A stretch of DNA of 64,000 bases, from assembly GCF_007997005.1 (NCBI RefSeq), contig NZ_VOSL01000043.1:114753-178752 (forward strand), in the 5' to 3' direction. The translations under genes were made by a program, and so were the position numbers. Below the pieces are notes generated by a model. It was not told the DNA's origin. It was given only the letters and a program-made list of their open reading frames with translations, and did not search any database. Positions 31,183 to 39,791 of this stretch are shown here, piece by piece (within the stretch, counting starts at the first letter, position 1; the number at the start of each line of letters is the position of its first letter). The stretch comes from Lujinxingia vulgaris (GTDB taxonomy: Bacteria > Myxococcota_A > Bradymonadia > Bradymonadales > Bradymonadaceae).

Positions 31183-32847
31183 ATGAAATCCTGGACCATC
31201 TCCCCTCACAGTGCCGAGTTACTAGAACGGCTGCCTGTCTATAAACCGAGCGAAACAAGGAGCATCCTACGACTCGTTCGACTGGCTGCCTTCACAGACA
31301 CACGGCACGCAGTGCTACGTCAACTGGTGCAAGCTGGCGAACCCGGAATCGTTCGAGCTCTAATCTACCGAATGAGGCCAGACGATCGAGCGTATAATCT
31401 GGCTACCGCCGAAGCTGTTTGTGAGTTGATGGCGCGGATTCCGCTCGACGATCTGGCCGCATTCTCTCGGTGGGTGCGTAGCGGCTATATCCACTATATA
31501 TGGCCGAGCTGGCGATTGGATGAAACGCTTCTCCGAGAGCTAGAAAGCCTCAACGCGCCCCATATCACCCTGTTCTGGGGACTGCTTAGCATGCACCCCT
31601 CCGGCTACAATCGCGAAGCGGTGCTTCGCCCGCTGGCGAGGTCCCGGAACGGGAAAGAACTTCCCTTCATCATGCTACGCGCGCTGGATTGGGTACCCGA
31701 GGTTCGCGCGCCTGCGCTCGAAGCCCTGCGCGCGCGCATCACCGGCGCTTACGCGCCTCACTTCGCGAACGCGCTGACCGGGGTTGTTCGCCTCGCGAGC
31801 GCTCACGAGCGTTACAGCGACGTTCACGCGATCGTCGACTCCATTCACAGGCTTTTGACGTCCCCGGACCACGCCTCCTGCCTGCTTAATGCGATGGAAA
31901 GCGACTCCCGCATAACGCGGCGAGAGGCGTTTAGGCTGGCGCTGCGAGCCACGGACGAAGTCGCGGAAAGGGCCGAGTTTCTCGCAGTCACGTCGCGCGA
32001 CCTGGCTCTGCGCCTTCGCGCTGTGGAACACGCGCCCGAAGTGATGAGCGGGGCCACCCTCCAGTCCTTCTGCGAGCGCACGCTCGGTGACCCTCATTAT
32101 GTTGTGCGCCGCGCGGCCCTCCGCGCCATCGCCGAACATTGCCCCACGATTGCCGACGAGGTGCTCCACGCCGCGCTCATCGACCGCAACGCCGCCGTGC
32201 GCGGAGTCGCCAGATTCCACCTGCTGCACTCAGGCACCATCACGCTCGACGAGATTCGCGATCTGTATCGTCACGCTTTAGCCAGCGATGCCCCCTCTCA
32301 ACGCGCGCTCGGACTCCAGGGCTTGAGCGAAGTCGGTACGCCCGACGATGCCGCCTGTATGGCGACCTACCTGAGCTCCGAGCACTCCAAGACGCGGCGG
32401 CTCGCGATCAAGGCAATCACGCGACTCGACGCCGTACTCGACCACCATGAAACGCTCGTCGCGATGCTAAACGATCCGGTCGCCAGCGTCGCTGCGGCAG
32501 CGCGCGACGCCCTTGGCACAACTCCGAACCACCTCGATGGTCCCGCTCTCTGGGAGTTCTACGCGCATGCCCCGCTTGCACACACGCGGCGCGTTGCGAT
32601 GCACCTTTTGCGGCGTCTCCCGATCTGGACACGGATCGCCTACCTTTTGCGCATTGCAGAAACATCTCCCGAGAATGCCCTGCAATCACTGCGTTCCTGG
32701 TGCAGACAAGCCAATCAGACCTTCACGTCGATGTCCGAAGACGCGTATGACGAGGCCGAGCGTGCGCTGAAGAACGCCCGGGGAGCTCTCCCGGATGGCA
32801 TGGATGATACGATTGCCGGATTGCTTCAGGCGAAGCTAGCAGGATAG
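31183..32847 (+). CDS. HEAT-repeat-like alpha-solenoid protein
   Basis: The 554-residue protein is soluble and almost fully helical. Helix pairs such as DPHYVVRRAALRAIAEHCP, DRNAAVRGVARFHLL and KTRRLAIKAITRLDA have the Asp/Val/Arg pattern of HEAT or PBS-lyase-like repeats. This suggests a protein-binding scaffold. No enzymatic domain or signal peptide is present. The first 150 codons use more A/T-rich codons than the surrounding genes, hinting at foreign origin. No good Shine-Dalgarno precedes ATG 31183. It is convergent with the toxin-chaperone module downstream; a functional link to it is possible but unproven. Confidence 0.75.
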   Translation: MKSWTISPHSAELLERLPVYKPSETRSILRLVRLAAFTDTRHAVLRQLVQAGEPGIVRALIYRMRPDDRAYNLATAEAVCELMARIPLDDLAAFSRWVRSGYIHYIWPSWRLDETLLRELESLNAPHITLFWGLLSMHPSGYNREAVLRPLARSRNGKELPFIMLRALDWVPEVRAPALEALRARITGAYAPHFANALTGVVRLASAHERYSDVHAIVDSIHRLLTSPDHASCLLNAMESDSRITRREAFRLALRATDEVAERAEFLAVTSRDLALRLRAVEHAPEVMSGATLQSFCERTLGDPHYVVRRAALRAIAEHCPTIADEVLHAALIDRNAAVRGVARFHLLHSGTITLDEIRDLYRHALASDAPSQRALGLQGLSEVGTPDDAACMATYLSSEHSKTRRLAIKAITRLDAVLDHHETLVAMLNDPVASVAAAARDALGTTPNHLDGPALWEFYAHAPLAHTRRVAMHLLRRLPIWTRIAYLLRIAETSPENALQSLRSWCRQANQTFTSMSEDAYDEAERALKNARGALPDGMDDTIAGLLQAKLAG

Positions 32848-32890
32848 CCGACCCCGAATGGGTTTGCGCATTGCGACGCACCAATGATGA

Positions 32891-33100
32891 CGCCGCGGCG
32901 ATGTGTGGATTGAACGTCACGAACGATACCGTGTCCCCGACACTTAAGCTCGCGTACGCTCCGATTCAAAACACGTCCCCGACACGCAAGCTCGCGTGCT
33001 CTCCAATACAAAACGCCTCCCCGACGCCCGATCTCGTGTTTTGAATTCCCAAAACGCGTGCACGGCGCTCGATCTCACGATTTAGCCTTTTCCCTGAACA
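32891..33100. repeat. second degenerate array with 42-bp period
   Basis: Units at 32933-32974, 32975-33016, 33017-33058 and 33059-33100 keep an exact 42-base spacing and share GTCCCCGACAC...AGCTCGCGT...CAAAAC-type positions. A weaker unit may lie at 32891-32932. Units one and two are the most similar, and the last two are diverged. They fill most of the gap between the HEAT-like gene (stop 32847) and the terminator at 33097. The sequence differs from the 1499-1792 array but the period is identical. Confidence 0.7.
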
Positions 33101-33140
33101 AAAAACGCCGGCGACCTCTCGGCCGCCGGCGTTTTTTGTT
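33097..33140. terminator. bidirectional terminator, copy A of a duplicated element
   Basis: AACAAAAAACGCCGGC (33097-33112) and GCCGGCGTTTTTTGTT (33125-33140) form a 16-bp stem with A and T tracts on either side. It serves the SecB-like gene (minus, ending at 33217) and the HEAT-like gene (plus). A nearly identical copy lies at 34799. Confidence 0.9.
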
Positions 33141-33162
33141 CATCTTCTGGCTTCGTTGAGCT
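33097..33162. repeat. direct repeat copy A flanking the toxin-chaperone module
   Basis: This 66-bp sequence is repeated at 34799-34863 in the same orientation. The 39-base block 33106-33144 is identical, a six-base stretch differs, and the following CTTCGTTGAGCT is identical again. There is also a one-base difference in the A run. The two copies enclose exactly the three minus-strand genes 33217-34767. Confidence 0.9.
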
Positions 33163-33216
33163 CACCATCCAGGTCGTTGGGAACTCGACAGGAAACGCGT
33201 TGCGCTCGACCACCTT

Positions 33217-33651
33217 CTACGAATCGTCGCTTTGACTCGAGCTGGAGGCCAACTGACGAAGGTCAATGAGTGGCAAGCGAAACGACTCGCCAGCCTCGTC
33301 CATAAGCCTGGAGATCATAGGTCTCATATAGCTCAAAATCGCCGACATGATGCTGAGCCGACACTGCTTCTCGAACACCTCACGACTTAAACTTCCGTCC
33401 TGCCTGGCGATCGCAGCATATTCAATACGCAACTCGAAAGGCCCGTCCCCCTCCACCCACTCCACTTCAACTCGAAACGTTGTAATCGCCTCATTAGGAT
33501 CGTACTCATCAATCCCGACGCCTCCCTGGAGCGATAGTTTGTAGTCGAGTTCTTTCAGGTCAAAACTCCCTCGTTCTTCCGAAAACTTAAAATGAAGCTC
33601 ACGAAGCGAAGTCCCTATGAGCTGAATCGGACTCAAGTAGTCATTATCCAT
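33217..33651 (-). CDS. SecB-like chaperone of a toxin-antitoxin-chaperone module
   Basis: The 144-residue protein resembles SecB. It has an N-terminal strand IQLIGTSLRELHFKF, the central PFELRIEYAAIAR and helix CRLSIMSAILSYMRPMISRL. The closing block SFRLPLIDLRQLA corresponds to the SecB Phe-Pro-x-Leu ... Pro-x-x-Phe/Leu region. SecB-like proteins encoded next to toxin genes act as dedicated chaperones of a labile antitoxin. Its ATG overlaps the stop of the previous gene (TGATG), showing translational coupling. An export role for this copy is unlikely given the context. The product lacks a signal peptide and is cytoplasmic. Confidence 0.78.
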   Translation of the reverse strand: MDNDYLSPIQLIGTSLRELHFKFSEERGSFDLKELDYKLSLQGGVGIDEYDPNEAITTFRVEVEWVEGDGPFELRIEYAAIARQDGSLSREVFEKQCRLSIMSAILSYMRPMISRLMDEAGESFRLPLIDLRQLASSSSQSDDS

Positions 33652-34148
33652 CAGGCATAAACCTCATCAGCGTCGTCCGAGGGGTTCCTACGCGCCATCC
33701 GAACCTGGACAACGTCGCGCCTGTCGGCAGCGTTATGGTCGACCGTCTCTCGGTTCATAGCCACTCTCTCATGAAAAATCGTACTCATGAACCGCTCCAT
33801 CGGAACATTCCGTAAACACATGGCAGCTAGATGAGTGGATACGTCCTGCTCGTGGAGGAACATCACCTCGCTCCACGTCGCGACTGTCGCGAGCTCAAGG
33901 AGCGTCGACGCCCTTTGAGCGATCATTTCATTGAGGGTCGAGTGACGCTCGTAGTGATCTTTTACAACCGCTGCAAATCCGGGTTCCGATGCGGACAAGC
34001 GATTCAAACCTTGTCCCAAAACCGGCCCCTCGGGCTGCTCCGACAACTCAGCCCCGTAGGAGTGCAATGCAGAGACAATCCAATCCTCCGACGCAGAGTC
34101 GATAACCTCCAACGCTTGTTCGAGATCTTGTTCTAAGTCACGCGCCAT
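33651..34148 (-). CDS. putative antitoxin of the ART / SecB-like module
   Basis: The 165-residue protein starts at ATG 34148 (MARDLEQDLEQALE), with AGG seven bases upstream. The start overlaps the end of the toxin-like gene by 11 bases, and the stop overlaps the start of the SecB-like gene by one base. I do not recognise a family. It is soluble and helical, with hydrophobic stretches near its C-terminus (VPMERFMSTIFHERVAM), which could be the chaperone-addiction segment expected of an antitoxin in such modules. The antitoxin role rests on position only, between an ART-like gene and a SecB-like gene. Confidence 0.55.
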   Translation of the reverse strand: MARDLEQDLEQALEVIDSASEDWIVSALHSYGAELSEQPEGPVLGQGLNRLSASEPGFAAVVKDHYERHSTLNEMIAQRASTLLELATVATWSEVMFLHEQDVSTHLAAMCLRNVPMERFMSTIFHERVAMNRETVDHNAADRRDVVQVRMARRNPSDDADEVYA

Positions 34149-34767
34149 CGCAAACCTCGCACTTTTTGATGATAGAAGGGTCAAAAACGACGATCACCAT
34201 ACGAAACCCCGCGACCAACTGAGTTCCCACCGACTGCGCCGTATCGTTCCCCTCCTTCAAATGTACCGCAATCCGTACGCCCTTTACAGGCGGCCGGCCG
34301 GCGACTTTCAACGCCTCCTGGGTCAAGTGGACCAGCGCACCGTCTCGCGTGAATCCGCGAGCCTCCAGGTTTTGAAGGGCTGCCTCGCTTCTCTTAGAAG
34401 GTGCGATCGAACGTGCCACTTTTCGCAAAGCGTTCTGAGCAAACACGGTGGTCAGATCAAGGCAATCGCTCAGATCGATCTCGGCTCTAATGACCCTGGG
34501 AGCCTGGTCGTCGACGATACGTGTCGCCCACCACCCGGCCGTTTTCTTGTCGTTATCCCAAAAGTAGATGCCCGGACCCAACCAACCCTTGTTCGAAGGC
34601 GGCCACGTGCCTTGTTGACTCACCACGAGGGCCTTCTCTTCGGAGCATCCGTGATACCCGATCGCTCTGTACGTAAAACTAGGCACGCGCACGTCTCCAC
34701 GCACTACTTTGACAACGTCAATGATCCAGACTTTCTTTCCAGATCGAGGGCTCACCGACATTACCAT
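34138..34767 (-). CDS. ADP-ribosyltransferase-fold protein, putative toxin
   Basis: With ATG 34767 the product has 209 residues (ATG 34761 is an alternative; the frame continues upstream through the terminator repeat, which is unlikely to be coding). The N-terminal half has the ART/PARP-like pattern: FTYRAIGYHGCSEE with His39, then WLGPGIYFWDNDKKTAGWWA with Tyr68. That is the His and Tyr of an H-Y-x triad. The late strand VIVVFDPSII matches the place where PARPs carry the catalytic Glu, but here the aligned residue is Val191, as in many mono-ADP-ribosyltransferases. I infer a mono-ART toxin acting on RNA or protein. The gene leads a three-gene operon with overlapping genes. Confidence 0.72.
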   Translation of the reverse strand: MVMSVSPRSGKKVWIIDVVKVVRGDVRVPSFTYRAIGYHGCSEEKALVVSQQGTWPPSNKGWLGPGIYFWDNDKKTAGWWATRIVDDQAPRVIRAEIDLSDCLDLTTVFAQNALRKVARSIAPSKRSEAALQNLEARGFTRDGALVHLTQEALKVAGRPPVKGVRIAVHLKEGNDTAQSVGTQLVAGFRMVIVVFDPSIIKKCEVCDGA

Positions 34768-34798
34768 CGCTCGCCCGGACTCCTGCCACAAGCGCCGC

Positions 34799-34841
34799 AA
34801 CAAAAACGCCGGCGACCTCTCGGCCGCCGGCGTTTTTTGTT
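34799..34841. terminator. bidirectional terminator, copy B, between leuS and the toxin gene
   Basis: AACAAAAACGCCGGC (34799-34813) pairs with the GCCGGCGTTTTTTGTT arm (34826-34841). It is 104 bp beyond the leuS stop in the direction of transcription and ends only 31 bases before the start codon of the ART-like gene. Confidence 0.9.
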
Positions 34842-34863
34842 CATCACTTAACTTCGTTGAGCT
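34799..34863. repeat. direct repeat copy B flanking the toxin-chaperone module
   Basis: Same orientation and nearly the same sequence as 33097-33162. This copy probably is the original leuS terminator, since it lies downstream of the housekeeping gene. Confidence 0.88.
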
Positions 34864-34944
34864 TGCTTCTCGCCTTCGTTGCCCGCTCACCTCGAAGGTC
34901 GTCAGGCGCCCGCTACAGGCTCCCGGACGCCCGCACCGCTCGCC

Positions 34945-37533
34945 TCAATTCGCCACAAAGTTCAGAATCCGACCCGGCACAAAGATCACGCGACGAATCG
35001 TCTTACCCGTCAGGTGCTCCTCGACCTTCGGGTTGGCGCGCGCGAGCTTCACGACGGCCTCCTCGTCGACGTCTTTGGGCACGGTGATCTCCCCGCGCAG
35101 CTTGCCCATCACCTGGACGGCCAGCTCATAGGAGTCGTCCTCCAGCCACGTCTCCTCAAACGAGGGCCAGGGCGCGTTGATGACGGAGGGCTCATTCCCC
35201 AGGCGCTCCCAGAGCTCCTCGGCGGTGTGCGGGGCGTACGGCGCGAGCATCTGCACCAGCGGGGCGACCGCGCTCTTTGGCACCGTGTCGAGCTTATAGA
35301 GGAAGTTCACGTACTCCATCATCGCGGCAATGGCGGTGTTGTAGCGCAGCTCCTCGGTGTCTTCGGTGACCTTTTTGATGGTGCGGTGCAGCTGGCGCAG
35401 CGTCTCATCGTTGGGCTCGCCATCGACCATCGTCGTGCTCAGGCCCTCATCGCCGGCGACCAGGCGCCAGATGCGCGAGAGGAAGCGGTGCACACCGCTG
35501 ACGCCGCGGGAGTTCCAGGGCTTGGTCTGCTCCAGCGGTCCCATGAACATCTCGTAGAGGCGCAGGCTGTCGGCGCCGTACTCGGCGATGACGTCGTCTG
35601 GGTTGACGACGTTGCCGCGCGACTTCGACATCTTTTCGACGATCTCCTCAAGCTCCACGCCGTGCTCGGGGTGGAAGGGAACGTCGTTCTTCCAGAGAAC
35701 CTTGTCGGCCGGGATGGTGGCCGGCGAGAGGTCCTGGCGGTCGCCGACCTCTTTGAAGCTCACCGGCTCGCCAGCGGGGGTTTTGAAATACTGGTAGGTC
35801 ACCCCCAGGATCATCCCCTGGTTGACCACCCGCTGGAAGGGCTCTTTGGTGGAGACGACGCCGATATCGTAGAGCACCTTATGCCAGAAGCGCGCGTACA
35901 AGAGGTGCAACACGGCGTGCTCCGCACCGCCGACGTAGAGGTCGACGGGCATCCAGCGCTTTTCTTTCTCGGGGTCGACCGGGGCTTCGTCGTTTTTGGG
36001 GTCGATGTAGCGCAGGTAGTACCAGCAGGAGCCGGCCCACTGGGGCATCGTGTTGGTCTCGCGGCGCGCCGGGGTGCCGTCGCGCGGGTCGACGGTGTTG
36101 ACCCAGTCCTCAATCGTCGCCAGCGGCGACTCACCGGTGCCGCTGGGCTGGTAGCGCTCCACATCCGGCAGGCTCAGCGGGAGCTGCTCTTCGGGCAGCG
36201 TCACGACCTCGCCATCTTCGCGATGCAGGATCGGGAAAGGCTCACCCCAGTAGCGCTGGCGGCTAAAGAGCCAGTCGCGAAGTTTGTAGTTGATGGTCCC
36301 CTGCCCCAGCCCCCGCTCTTCCAGCCAGGCGATGATGCTCTTCTTGGCCTCCTTGACCTTCATACCGCTCAAGAAGTCCGAGTTCACAAGCTCGCCGTCA
36401 CCGGTATGCGCGGCCTCGGTGACGTCACCGCCGGAGATCACCTCGACGATCGCCAGGCCGTGGGCTTTTGCAAACTCCCAGTCGCGCTCATCGTGGCCGG
36501 GCACGGCCATGATCGCGCCGGTGCCGTAGCCGTAGAGCACATAATCGGCGATCCAGATCGGGATGCGCGCGCCGTTGACCGGGTTGATGGCGTAGGCCCC
36601 GGTGAACACGCCGCTCTTCTCTTTCTGCAGCTCGGTACGCTGCAGCTCGCTCTTGGTCGCGGCTTCCTTACGGTAGGCGTCGACCGCCTCGCGCTGCGCC
36701 TCACTGGCCAGATCATCGACCAGGGGATGCTCCGGCGCGAGCACCATGTAGGTGGCGCCAAAGAGGGTGTCGGGGCGCGTGGTGAAGACGCGGATGTTGG
36801 CGTCGAGCCCGTTGGCGGAGCCGGCGTCGACCTTGAAGTCGACCTCCGCGCCCTGCGAGCGCCCGATCCAGTTGCGCTGCATGTCTTTGAGGTGCTCCGG
36901 CCAGTCGATGATCTCCAGATCCTCGAGCAGGCGCTCGGCATAGGCCGTGATCTTGAGCATCCACTGGCGCATCGGCTTGCGGATCACCGGGTGGCCGCCG
37001 CGCTCGCTGCGCCCGTCGATGACCTCTTCGTTAGCCAGAACGGTGCCCAGCGCCGGGCACCAGTTCACGGGAACCTCGGCGATGTACGCCAGCCCCTGCT
37101 CATAGAGTTTGAGGAAGATCCACTGCGTCCAGCGGTAGTAGTCCGGGTCGGTGGTGTTGATCTCCCGATCCCAGTCGTAGGCAAAGCCCAGCGCCTGGAG
37201 CTGGCCCTTGAAGGTTTCGATGTTCTTGACGGTCGTGTCGCGCGGGTGGGTGCCGGTGTTGATGGCGTGCTGCTCGGCCGGAAGGCCAAACGCGTCCCAG
37301 CCCATCGGGTGCAGCACATCGAAGCCCCGCGCGCGCTTAAATCGCGCCATGATGTCGGTGGCCGTGTAGCCCTCAACGTGCCCCACGTGCAGCCCGGATC
37401 CCGAGGGGTAGGGAAACATATCGAGCACGAAGAAAGAGGGTTTGGAGAGGTCTTCTTCGACCTTAAAAGTCTTGTTCTTCTGCCAGAAGGCCTGCCACTT
37501 GGGCTCGATCTGATCGGGACGAAAATCGGACAT
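34945..37533 (-). CDS. leuS: leucyl-tRNA synthetase
   Basis: The 862-residue product matches the usual bacterial LeuRS length. It has the class I motifs HVGH (49-52, in [15 protein letters not shown]) and [10 protein letters not shown] near residue 630, the CP1 editing region ([15 protein letters not shown] ... [15 protein letters not shown], with the editing-site Asp in GHDERD) and the C-terminal anticodon-binding domain ([11 protein letters not shown]). It charges tRNA-Leu in the cytoplasm. ATG 37533 gives the canonical [14 protein letters not shown] start. It appears to be transcribed alone, with its terminator at 34799-34841. Confidence 0.98.
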   Translation of the reverse strand: MSDFRPDQIEPKWQAFWQKNKTFKVEEDLSKPSFFVLDMFPYPSGSGLHVGHVEGYTATDIMARFKRARGFDVLHPMGWDAFGLPAEQHAINTGTHPRDTTVKNIETFKGQLQALGFAYDWDREINTTDPDYYRWTQWIFLKLYEQGLAYIAEVPVNWCPALGTVLANEEVIDGRSERGGHPVIRKPMRQWMLKITAYAERLLEDLEIIDWPEHLKDMQRNWIGRSQGAEVDFKVDAGSANGLDANIRVFTTRPDTLFGATYMVLAPEHPLVDDLASEAQREAVDAYRKEAATKSELQRTELQKEKSGVFTGAYAINPVNGARIPIWIADYVLYGYGTGAIMAVPGHDERDWEFAKAHGLAIVEVISGGDVTEAAHTGDGELVNSDFLSGMKVKEAKKSIIAWLEERGLGQGTINYKLRDWLFSRQRYWGEPFPILHREDGEVVTLPEEQLPLSLPDVERYQPSGTGESPLATIEDWVNTVDPRDGTPARRETNTMPQWAGSCWYYLRYIDPKNDEAPVDPEKEKRWMPVDLYVGGAEHAVLHLLYARFWHKVLYDIGVVSTKEPFQRVVNQGMILGVTYQYFKTPAGEPVSFKEVGDRQDLSPATIPADKVLWKNDVPFHPEHGVELEEIVEKMSKSRGNVVNPDDVIAEYGADSLRLYEMFMGPLEQTKPWNSRGVSGVHRFLSRIWRLVAGDEGLSTTMVDGEPNDETLRQLHRTIKKVTEDTEELRYNTAIAAMMEYVNFLYKLDTVPKSAVAPLVQMLAPYAPHTAEELWERLGNEPSVINAPWPSFEETWLEDDSYELAVQVMGKLRGEITVPKDVDEEAVVKLARANPKVEEHLTGKTIRRVIFVPGRILNFVAN

Positions 37534-37682
37534 GCTCGGGCTCGTTTGGAAAAAGTCGGGGTTGAATCCAGCTGATACGCAGAGGGGCGCGCCCTCCGCA
37601 CGGGCCGCGGAGGACGCAGCGGGGCAGGTGTAGCCCAGCCCCGAAACAGGGGCAAGGAGCGCTCACCCCCTAAGACGCCGGC

Positions 37683-38402
37683 TCAGGCGTCGGCGCCGTA
37701 GGTTTGTTGCAGGTAGGCGACGATGTCGTCGGACTCGAACATCGCGACGTCATGGTTGGGATCGATGAGGTAAGGCACCATCATGCGCCCCGAGAGCTCG
37801 CGAAATTCGGGGCGACGCGCGGAGCCTTTGGCGACGTTTTTGACGTGGTAGTCAAGGTTGAGCTCGTTGAGCGCCTCGCGCACCTTTCGGCAAAATGGCG
37901 AGGCCTCAAAGTTGTAGAGGACGAGCGTGGACTCAGGTTGCTGACGAGCTTCCAGGCCCGGGCGTACGCGGATGCCCTTCGGGCGCACGATCGTGGCCAT
38001 GGAGCCCGCCACCGTGCTGGGAAAGCTCGTAGCTTTGTCGAGAAACCCGCGGCCATCACCGTAGTGTTGGTGCAGATGCTCGATGATCGCCTCCGACTCC
38101 AAAAGCACCGTGTCGGTGTTGGGATCCACAAGCAGCGGAAACTGCGCCTTGCCGCTGAGCTCGACGGCGCGCGCTCGCTTGACTTCGTCGTTCTTCGCGC
38201 AGGTGCGATCGATAAACTCCAGGTCGAGCTCACTCATCGCCTCGCGCACCTTGCGGCAGTAAGGGCAGCCCTCAAACTCATAGAGTTCCAGCGGCTGCGC
38301 CGGGCGCGGCGGGTTCTCGCGGTTGTACGAGCTCACAAAGAGCCCCCGACCGGCGCGCATCATCGAGACCATCAGCGAGTGGACGTTGTTCAGAGCAGAC
38401 AT
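37683..38402 (-). CDS. tandem glutaredoxin/GST-N-like thioredoxin-fold protein
   Basis: The 239-residue protein contains two thioredoxin-fold domains. The first (about 37-115) has the dithiol motif Cys46-Pro-Tyr-Cys49 in EFEGCPYCRKVREA. The second (about 158-236) has the monothiol-type Ser168-Pro-Phe-Cys171 in NFEASPFCRKVREA. Each is followed by the cis-Pro and glutathione-binding-like stretch (FPLLVDPNTDTVLLESEAII and MVPYLIDPNHDVAMFESDDI). It is likely a glutathione- or thiol-dependent redox protein; the partner is unknown. The preceding residues have no clear signal peptide. ATG 38402 has AAGGA upstream. Confidence 0.88.
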   Translation of the reverse strand: MSALNNVHSLMVSMMRAGRGLFVSSYNRENPPRPAQPLELYEFEGCPYCRKVREAMSELDLEFIDRTCAKNDEVKRARAVELSGKAQFPLLVDPNTDTVLLESEAIIEHLHQHYGDGRGFLDKATSFPSTVAGSMATIVRPKGIRVRPGLEARQQPESTLVLYNFEASPFCRKVREALNELNLDYHVKNVAKGSARRPEFRELSGRMMVPYLIDPNHDVAMFESDDIVAYLQQTYGADA

Positions 38403-38460
38403 GGCGATCCTTGAGCGCGAGCGCGCGCACGATGAAAAAAGATGAAAGAAGCGATGAGGT

Positions 38461-39507
38461 TCAGGGCCGGTCGACGCGCACGCGGTAGGACCAGGCCCAG
38501 CCCGGCGATCCGCACTCGGCGTCGCTGCCGGTGATCATGAAGAAATAATAGCCCGCCCCGAATTCCCCCGGCGCCCAGGGCAGCAGCGCGTCAAAGCGGC
38601 CGCGCTTATCAACCGGCACACACGTCTCCTCCCACTGGTCGGAGCCCACCGCGCGGCGGTGAATCGTGATGTTCGGAAAACGCCCCCGGTACTCCCCCTT
38701 GATGCGCTGCCCGGCGAGCCCCGCGCCGAGCTCCAGCACCGTGGGAAGTCGCTGCTCCAGAAAGATCCCTTGATGGGCGAAGGCATCACGCGGCAGCGTG
38801 GAGTAGTCGGTATCGTCACACGTCAGCGACAGATCGTTGCGCGAGGCATACGTCGCCCGCGGCAGCGGAAAGGCGTAGCCCATGCGCCGCGCCTCCTCAA
38901 ATCGCACCGGCAGCGTCACACCGGCGAGGTTGGTCTGGGCGAAGTGCAGGTGCGAGCCGCTGGAGAAGCCGGTGTTGCCACACAGCCCCACGATCTGCCC
39001 GGCGCAGACCTGCTCGCCAGGCTGCACCAACGCCCCGAAATGCTGCAGATGGTAATAGGAGGTGTAGGTCCCATCGCCGTGGTCGAGCACGACGTAGTTG
39101 GCCTCCTCCACGCACTCCGGATCGGAGCAGCCCATATTGGAGTCGCCGCGCACCGACCAGACCACCCCGTCGCGCGAGGCGACCACCGGAGTGCCTTCTT
39201 CGCAGGCGAAGTCCACCGCGAACGCCAGATCTTCTTTATGGCTGATGTAGCCGTGAAACCCCTGGGTGACCTCGGCGCTATAACCCGCGCGAAAGGGGAT
39301 CTTATGTTCGGGGGTGACCTGGTTGCGGCAGATGCCGCTTTTGTCGAGCTGGGCGCCGGCCAGGCAGACCGGCGAGGGGCTGCGGAAGGTCGCGCATCCC
39401 GCAGACAGGGCCGCCAGCGTCAGGGCAAAAGCGAGCTTCGCCCGCAGGAGCGCGCCGGCCCGATAGGGATGCGCCGCCGCGCTCTGAGACGTACCGACTG
39501 CTCGCAC
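38461..39507 (-). CDS. M23-family peptidase lipoprotein
   Basis: This 348-residue protein starts at GTG 39507 and has a lipoprotein signal peptide (lipobox LSAGC, Cys38). The LytM/M23 fold shows His90 and Asp99 in SHKEDLAFAVDF, the core YVVLDHGDGTYTSYYHL and the metal motif HLHF (186-189) in GFSSGSHLHFAQ. M23 enzymes cut peptidoglycan cross-bridges. All expected zinc ligands appear to be present, so the domain may be active. A beta-rich extension of about 140 residues follows. Two cysteine pairs in the catalytic region suggest disulfides in the periplasm. It lies 58 bp upstream of the tandem thioredoxin-fold gene on the same strand. Confidence 0.9.
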   Translation of the reverse strand: MRAVGTSQSAAAHPYRAGALLRAKLAFALTLAALSAGCATFRSPSPVCLAGAQLDKSGICRNQVTPEHKIPFRAGYSAEVTQGFHGYISHKEDLAFAVDFACEEGTPVVASRDGVVWSVRGDSNMGCSDPECVEEANYVVLDHGDGTYTSYYHLQHFGALVQPGEQVCAGQIVGLCGNTGFSSGSHLHFAQTNLAGVTLPVRFEEARRMGYAFPLPRATYASRNDLSLTCDDTDYSTLPRDAFAHQGIFLEQRLPTVLELGAGLAGQRIKGEYRGRFPNITIHRRAVGSDQWEETCVPVDKRGRFDALLPWAPGEFGAGYYFFMITGSDAECGSPGWAWSYRVRVDRP

Positions 39508-39791
39508 TGCTGATCACCTGTCGGCCTCCCGGAAAAGGAGGCGCCGCACCATCGACATCGTACCCGGGGGTTGCACCCGCGAGCGTCTGCGTTCAACGCG
39601 CTCGCCGGGGTGCAGAGTGGCGAGGATGATGGTGCCGCACCGCCACCACGTCAACCCGCCACACGGCGCCGGACGTTTTGACAGCACCGGAGCCTCGGTG
39701 ACATCATCGCGCGCCTTACGCTCGGGGCCGCGTCGCCCCGCTTCTGGTTGAAGCCGCCACCGCCCCGCCCTTTTGCTCGCCACAGGACATC

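Noticed and set aside
33217-33651. Housekeeping SecB for protein export
   Set aside because: It is coupled translationally to two non-housekeeping genes, one ART-like, and lies inside flanking repeats. A solitary export SecB would be expected elsewhere.
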